NCBI GenBank assembly: GCA_948567375.1
Contig: OX419761.1
Location: 34,386,243-34,450,242 of the forward strand
From: Lunularia cruciata
Taxonomy: Eukaryota > Streptophyta > Marchantiopsida > Lunulariales > Lunulariaceae
DNA length: 64,000 bases
Direction of reading: 5' to 3'
Shown: positions 59,641 to 64,000 of the stretch, in pieces
How the letters are laid out: the number at the start of each line of letters is the position of its first letter
Position numbering within the stretch: the first letter of the stretch is position 1
Notes under the pieces: model-generated
The model's database searches: none
Told to the model about the DNA's origin: nothing
What the model saw: the letters and a program-made list of their open reading frames with translations, nothing else
Made by a program: the position numbers and the translations under genes

Positions 59641-59999
59641 TCAGGTGAGGGACAAGTATATCACCTACCAGTACACTTTAGTAGTGGTAGTCTTGGCTCA
59701 CTACAGTCAAAGACCATAGCAACATCAATTTCAGCTTTCAGTGGTTTTATTACTTCGTCTAGTGACTTATTTGAGTGGAACACCCATGCACAGGATACTC
59801 TAGTACCAGAGGAGATCACTCGGATTTGGAGTACAAGTGGGATCGTTCTATCCACCTTGGATATTCCTTTGTGGAGTTCCAAGGAGGCATTGCATCAGCA
59901 TACGGATCAGTTGGTGCAACAAGCATGGAGTGGAGCCTTTGTACCACCAAGAGACCAGTGTGAGGATGAGCCTCTAGAGTCAATTACCTTAACACCTTT

Positions 60000-60980
60000 G
60001 GATACCACATTCATTGCTTGGCAATATCCATTAGAGGAAGTATGTCTATTGGAATTGTTTGGTGGGATTAGCACTACACTAGTTGTGGTCTATAGGCGGG
60101 TATACAAATATAGAGGTACTTATATGTGGAGAGAGATGAGACTACTAGGCTAGTCTCTCTACGTCATGTGGCACACTTGGCCTATTGGTATCCTAAGTTA
60201 TTATAGATGTCAACAGTCAAGGGTTACCAAAAGATCCTACCAATAGACATTTCCTTGCTAGGGATGCAAGATTTGGATAGACATGGTCCCATTCATTTGG
60301 TGATTTTTGGAACATACACGTGCTCGTCGAGGTTTGGGTCTTCAAGTTCTCCGTTCTAGTGTGTTTTGGGAGATGTTATGGAACAATGACATCTCCAAGT
60401 TCATCAATCCGTTTCTCCAACTTACATTTTGGAGAACATCCCTTTGATGGGTAATTTTTGCACTTGGGTGGTGGCAAGTACACATTAGGTCCATTCTTGG
60501 ATGGGACCTACCATTTTGTTGGATGCAGCCAAAGTGGGATCATGGGCTCATCATCTTTGTCTTTGGTGGACAAACCTCTTACTTAGAGAGGTTCTACAAC
60601 GTGCTTATGATGGGATTCAATGACTTGACCACCTTATTGTTGATGAGATTTTGGATGTTGGCCATCAATCTTAGACTATGGTTGTGGTTGATAGGTCACC
60701 TATGGCAATGTTGAACCTAGTTGGATAGCCCCAATTGTTGTTCCCACACTTTTGAGTTTCCCAGGCTCTTATATTTTTCTGGGAAGGAGGTCTCGGACTT
60801 GTTTGGGACTCATCGTTACAACAATTGGTAGAGCCCAACATCGATAAGAGAGAGTGGGTGATAGCTTTTTGCACCTATATTACCACTGTTTTAGTAGTGT
60901 TAGAGGCATCCAATCATCAAGTCTTAGATTAGGCTAAGGACCTGATTTGTTTGACCTAGATTGTGAACCTTGGCTTGGCA
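60000..60980 (+). pseudogene. C5 cytosine DNA methyltransferase domain, copy C
   Basis: The open frame 59857-60153 gives ITLTPLDTTFIAWQYPLEE, then motif I LLELFGGISTTLVVV. Motif IV is damaged: about 12 bases holding the Pro-Cys codons are deleted at about 60310. The end is readable as LDAAKVGSW and LWWTNL (about 60518-60580), VEPNIDKREW and CLT.IVNLGLAK near 60980. The domain position between protease and RT is the same as in copy A. Confidence 0.82.
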
Positions 60981-61541
60981 AAGGAGTGTTGGATGCGCTT
61001 GATAGGCATCACCACTCTGATACTTGTGAGCTCTATGCCTATCGAGACAATTCAAGCACATGTTGAGGGTGATGGAACAAGTAGATAGAGTATTCTTGGG
61101 ACATAGCCAATGGTAACTAGAGAGAGTGGTCTACTTGGAGTCCATCCAAGTGAGCTTGGTCTACTTGGATTACACCCTTGGTCTACTTGGGATGCAACTA
61201 GAGGATGTATGGAGTTATAGCCAAAGTAGAGGGAGTTTTCACATTGAGGTTGGGACCTCTAGTGCTTGGGAGCATGACACTACTGCTCCAAAGGGCGGCC
61301 TAATGTAGTAGCCAGTCAGTATGCCTTCCACTCCTACAAAAGTTATAGAGGATACTTGGGAGCCAGATCTAGGACCCAAGCTTATAGGAGAGGAAAGATG
61401 GAGATCTTGGAGGTTCTTGAGGAGCTACACAAGTGTTTTACCTTCAATATGAAAGATACGGGTGCTCTAAAAGGACATGGTATTTGGATTGAGCTGACTA
61501 GCGATACACCAATTCTTTGACGTTCTTATCAATATAAGGAT

Positions 61542-62100
61542 ATGGAGAGAGCATTGATTCAGAGTCAAAATAGTGACCTTTTTGAGGTTGGTTTGGTGGA
61601 GATTTCACATGGAGAGTATGCATCAACTACAATAATACTAACCAAGAAGGATATGCATGGCAACTACATAGATAGGCAGATGTATGGAGATTACCATCCT
61701 ATCAATCTGCAAACTAGGGTTGATTGGTATGCCATGCCTACACCGGAGGAGATCTTTGATGCAATTGAGCATGCAAAGGTCCTTAGTACTTTGGATCTTC
61801 AAGCAAGATATCATCAATTGTTGATCAAGGTGGAGGATAAGTCCAAGAAATCATTTTGGGCTACTGATCCTCATGGCAAGGATGTGTTATATTAGTGGAG
61901 GTTCTTACCACGTGGGTTAAAGAATGCTCTTGCTGAGTTCTAGAGGATCATGGACATGATCCTAGTTGGATTGGATTTTTCTCAATGTTATATTGATGAC
62001 ATTTTGGTCTATAGCACTACTATGGAGGAGCATGAGAGACATTTGTTGGAAGTGTTTTAGAGGTTTAGATCTCATTGACTCAAATTTCATCATGGGAAGT
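61542..62100 (+). pseudogene. Reverse transcriptase of copy C
   Basis: The open frame 61542-61895 holds EVGLVEISHGEYASTTIIL, DMHGNYIDRQMYGDYHPIN and MPTPEEIFDAIEHAK. After a stop the frame carries the intact active-site box CYIDDILVYS (61986-62010). TAG stops interrupt it. Confidence 0.85.
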
Positions 62101-62177
62101 GTAGGTTCTTCCATGAGCATGTTGAGTATTTAGGTCACACTATCTACCCTGGAGGACTTGGTGCTCAATAGACCAAG

Positions 62178-62568
62178 GTGGAGGCTATTGTACGCATTCC
62201 TCAACCTACGGATGTGAGCAGAGTACAAGCATTCCTTGGGTTGGTGAACTTCTATGGTCACTATATTAGAGGATTTAGTGCCATTGCCAAGGCCTTGATG
62301 AAGTTGACCAAGCTTACACAAGAGTGGTGTTGGGGAGATGAGCAGGAGAGAGCTTTTCTAGAGCTCAAGGAGAGGTTGACATCTGCTCCTATTTTGAAGA
62401 AACCAATCAAAGGACAACCATTTTAGGTTTACATTGATTGGAGTATGTTGGGGCTTGGAGTAGTGCTCACCTAGGAGAAGGAGTTTGTGGTGGCCTATCC
62501 AAGTCACTCCAACAATTCAATGGAGGTGAAGTATAGTTCATATGAAGGAGAGTGCTCGACAACAATAT
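62178..62568 (+). pseudogene. RT connection and start of RNase H, copy C
   Basis: Reads IVRIPQPTDVSRVQAFLGL, GFSAIAKALMKLTK, WGDEQERAFLELKERL, then after a stop MLGLGVVLT and VKYSSYEGEC, where the solo LTR cuts it. Confidence 0.82.
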
Positions 62569-62993
62569 TGTAAAAGACCAAATCCGAGGACAAAAATAGG
62601 AGAATGGAAACTCACACTGAGACACTTGAATGAGGGAAAACTCCAAATGCCTAGCATGAGCTTTGGCTTTGGTATTTATAGGTAGCATACAAGGCCCTTG
62701 AGAAGCTTCTCAAAAAGCTTCCTTGAGCCACTTTCTTAGAGTGTAAGCCAAGTTAACTAGGAAGATTCTCAAGAAGCTTCCTTCTAGAAGCCGCCTACTT
62801 GGCATGCAAGCTAAGCTAGTTAGAAGCTTCTAGAAGCTTCCTTCTAGAAGCTACCTGCTTGGAGCACAAGTTAACTAGTTGGGAAGCTTCCCAAGAAGCT
62901 TCCTAGATGCTTTTAGAATATTCTAGGCCAATTTGGCTTATTCTCTACTTTGTTAGCCTTACTAACTATGTCGCTAAACTCCATATTGTTACA
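62569..62993 (-). repeat. Solo LTR (425 bp) nested in copy C, target duplication AATAT
   Basis: It is flanked by AATAT at 62564-62568 and 62994-62998. On the - strand it starts TGTAACAATATGGAG and ends CTTTTACA, and it matches the LTR at 623-962 throughout, with extra palindromic units. No internal element sequence remains, so recombination between two LTRs has removed it. It interrupts RNase H of copy C. The four-unit array aGAAgcTTCtaGAAgcTTCc lies at 62822-62841. Confidence 0.93.
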
Positions 62994-62999
62994 AATATG

Positions 63000-63230
63000 G
63001 GCAATAACACATTTCAATATTACCTATTTGGTAACCCTTTTACTCTAATCACTAATCATCAACCATTGAAGTGGTTGATGGAGTCCAACAAAATTTCAAG
63101 GAAGCTTGCACGATGGGCTTTGATTTTACAAGAGTATGATTTTATGGTTATTCATAGGCCTGGAGTGGTGAATCATGATGCAGATAGGTTGAGTAGAAAC
63201 CATGTTCCAACCAATAGGATCAGAGTTGAG
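63000..63230 (+). pseudogene. RNase H end of copy C after the solo LTR
   Basis: Resumes with TLITNHQPLKWLMES, RKLARWALILQEYDF and HRPGVVNHDADRLSRN, matching copy A. Confidence 0.82.
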
Positions 63231-63579
63231 CATTTTGGTATGGTGAGACAAATGAGGAAATGGTGCCAGGTTGGTACACATCTGCCTTTCTTTGTATATT
63301 TTTTGAGGCTTGGTTGTATCTCTCTCAACGCATACAAGAGGAGTTATTAAAGTCACATATCTAGAGAGTAGAGATAGTGGTATGATTCAAGGAGACATCA
63401 TGATGATATCTTTGTGGTGGACTATCTTTGCACTAGTGTTGTGGGTGGCACAGTTGGGGCCAAGGAGAGAAACCATGTTCTTCAGCAAGCCAAACGGTCT
63501 AGATTGGAAGGCAAACATCTTTTGCATGTATGAGAAGATGGTAGAGTGCGAGTAGTACCACTTTGATCTAAGAGAGCAC

Positions 63580-63918
63580 AATTGGTCCGTCATGCGCATA
63601 AGGAGCTAGGACATTTTGGAGTAAAGCATAAATATAGCTTACTCCAAAGTCATTATTGGTGGCACGGTATGCAAACCAATGTACAATAATTTGTTGGCAG
63701 ATATGTGGTTTGTGTCCAAGTTAGAGCATCATTCAATGCTCCTATGCCACAATTACACCCGTTACTTATCATGGGATTGGGTTATTGTTGGAGTTTGGAC
63801 TTTGTTGGACCTTTATCATTGATTGTGAGACATCATTGGTATATTTTGGTGATAGTAGAGCACTCCTACAAGTGGATTGAGTTGGTGGTACTTCTTGACA
63901 AGTCTAGTGAAGGGACGA
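63580..63918 (+). pseudogene. Integrase start of copy C, cut at 63918
   Basis: Contains the H..H region and the start of the core (WSLDFVGPL, the first catalytic Asp). At GTGAAGGGACG the match to copy A ends. The second Asp, the Glu and the PHD finger are therefore not in the window. Confidence 0.78.
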
Positions 63919-64000
63919 TGTTGTCGGGAAAATAGTCTACACGTAGTATTGGTGCCATTTGGTGTGAGTTTTTCATGTTAGTGAACTCAAGAGTTTATGT
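63919..64000. other. Unrelated sequence after a sharp break in copy C
   Basis: Starts TGTTGTCGGGAAAATAG and has no counterpart in copy A. A TG start at a clean break suggests the edge of another LTR insertion, but only 82 bases are visible. Confidence 0.3.

Larger units (their letters stand above)
51935..63918 (+). mobile_element. Copy C of the DNMT-PHD element, with two nested insertions
   Basis: The order repeats that of copy A: LTR (51935 to about 53525), gag (53548-54100 and 57847-59000), protease (about 59290-59640), methyltransferase (60045-60980), linker, RT (61542-62100), RNase H (62200-62568 and 63000-63230), integrase (63580-63918). It is split by a 3.7-kb insert at about 54100-57846 and a solo LTR at 62569-62993. 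At 63919 homology to copy A stops abruptly and the window ends soon after. Confidence 0.85.

Overview
The window looks like nuclear DNA of a streptophyte. I favour a seedless land plant; a bryophyte such as a liverwort is possible, but I cannot name the species. Two intron-rich, plant-type genes with conventional GT-AG introns sit on the left: a DHHC protein S-acyltransferase (+ strand, 7455-10533) and a half-size ABCG transporter (- strand, 13062-18704). They are convergent and about 2.5 kb apart. Their exons read cleanly and look functional. Most of the rest is LTR retrotransposon DNA in various stages of decay, separated by AT-rich sequence in which I recognise no gene.

Layout. 1-962: 3' end of a Ty3/Gypsy chromovirus (integrase tail, chromodomain, 3' LTR). 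963-4400: AT-rich and unassigned. 4400-7454: GC-richer sequence upstream of the acyltransferase gene. 7455-18704: the two genes. 18705-23658: intergenic, with a foldback repeat near 22.8 kb. 23659-28637: a complete but dead Ty1/Copia element with a 5-bp target duplication. 28638-31150: a dispersed repeat family and a frameshifted, possibly LINE-related ORF. 33732-39963: a second chromovirus on the - strand. 40800 to the end: three copies (A, B inverted, C) of an unusual Ty3/Gypsy family.

The unusual family is the main result. Its gag-pol order, read from copies A and C, is: gag with two zinc knuckles, retropepsin, a C5 cytosine DNA methyltransferase (DNMT3-like motif order, with motifs I, IV, VI, IX and X visible), reverse transcriptase, RNase H, DDE integrase, then a PHD finger where chromoviruses carry a chromodomain. 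The methyltransferase is in frame inside the polyprotein and occurs in all three copies, so it is part of the family rather than a chance insertion. All three copies are broken by stops and frameshifts. The stops are mostly TAG, as expected if CAG codons decayed by deamination of methylated cytosine. Captured methyltransferases are already known in retrotransposons of dinoflagellates and charophyte algae. The PHD finger and the plant-gene context are what I regard as potentially new.

Other points: the LTR of the first chromovirus (and its solo relative nested in copy C at 62569-62993) carries dense GAAnnTTC arrays matching heat-shock elements just upstream of a TATA box. The ABCG protein has Ser in place of the Walker A glycine before the catalytic Lys. 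The LTR of the DNMT family contains an antisense tRNA-Leu-like relic.
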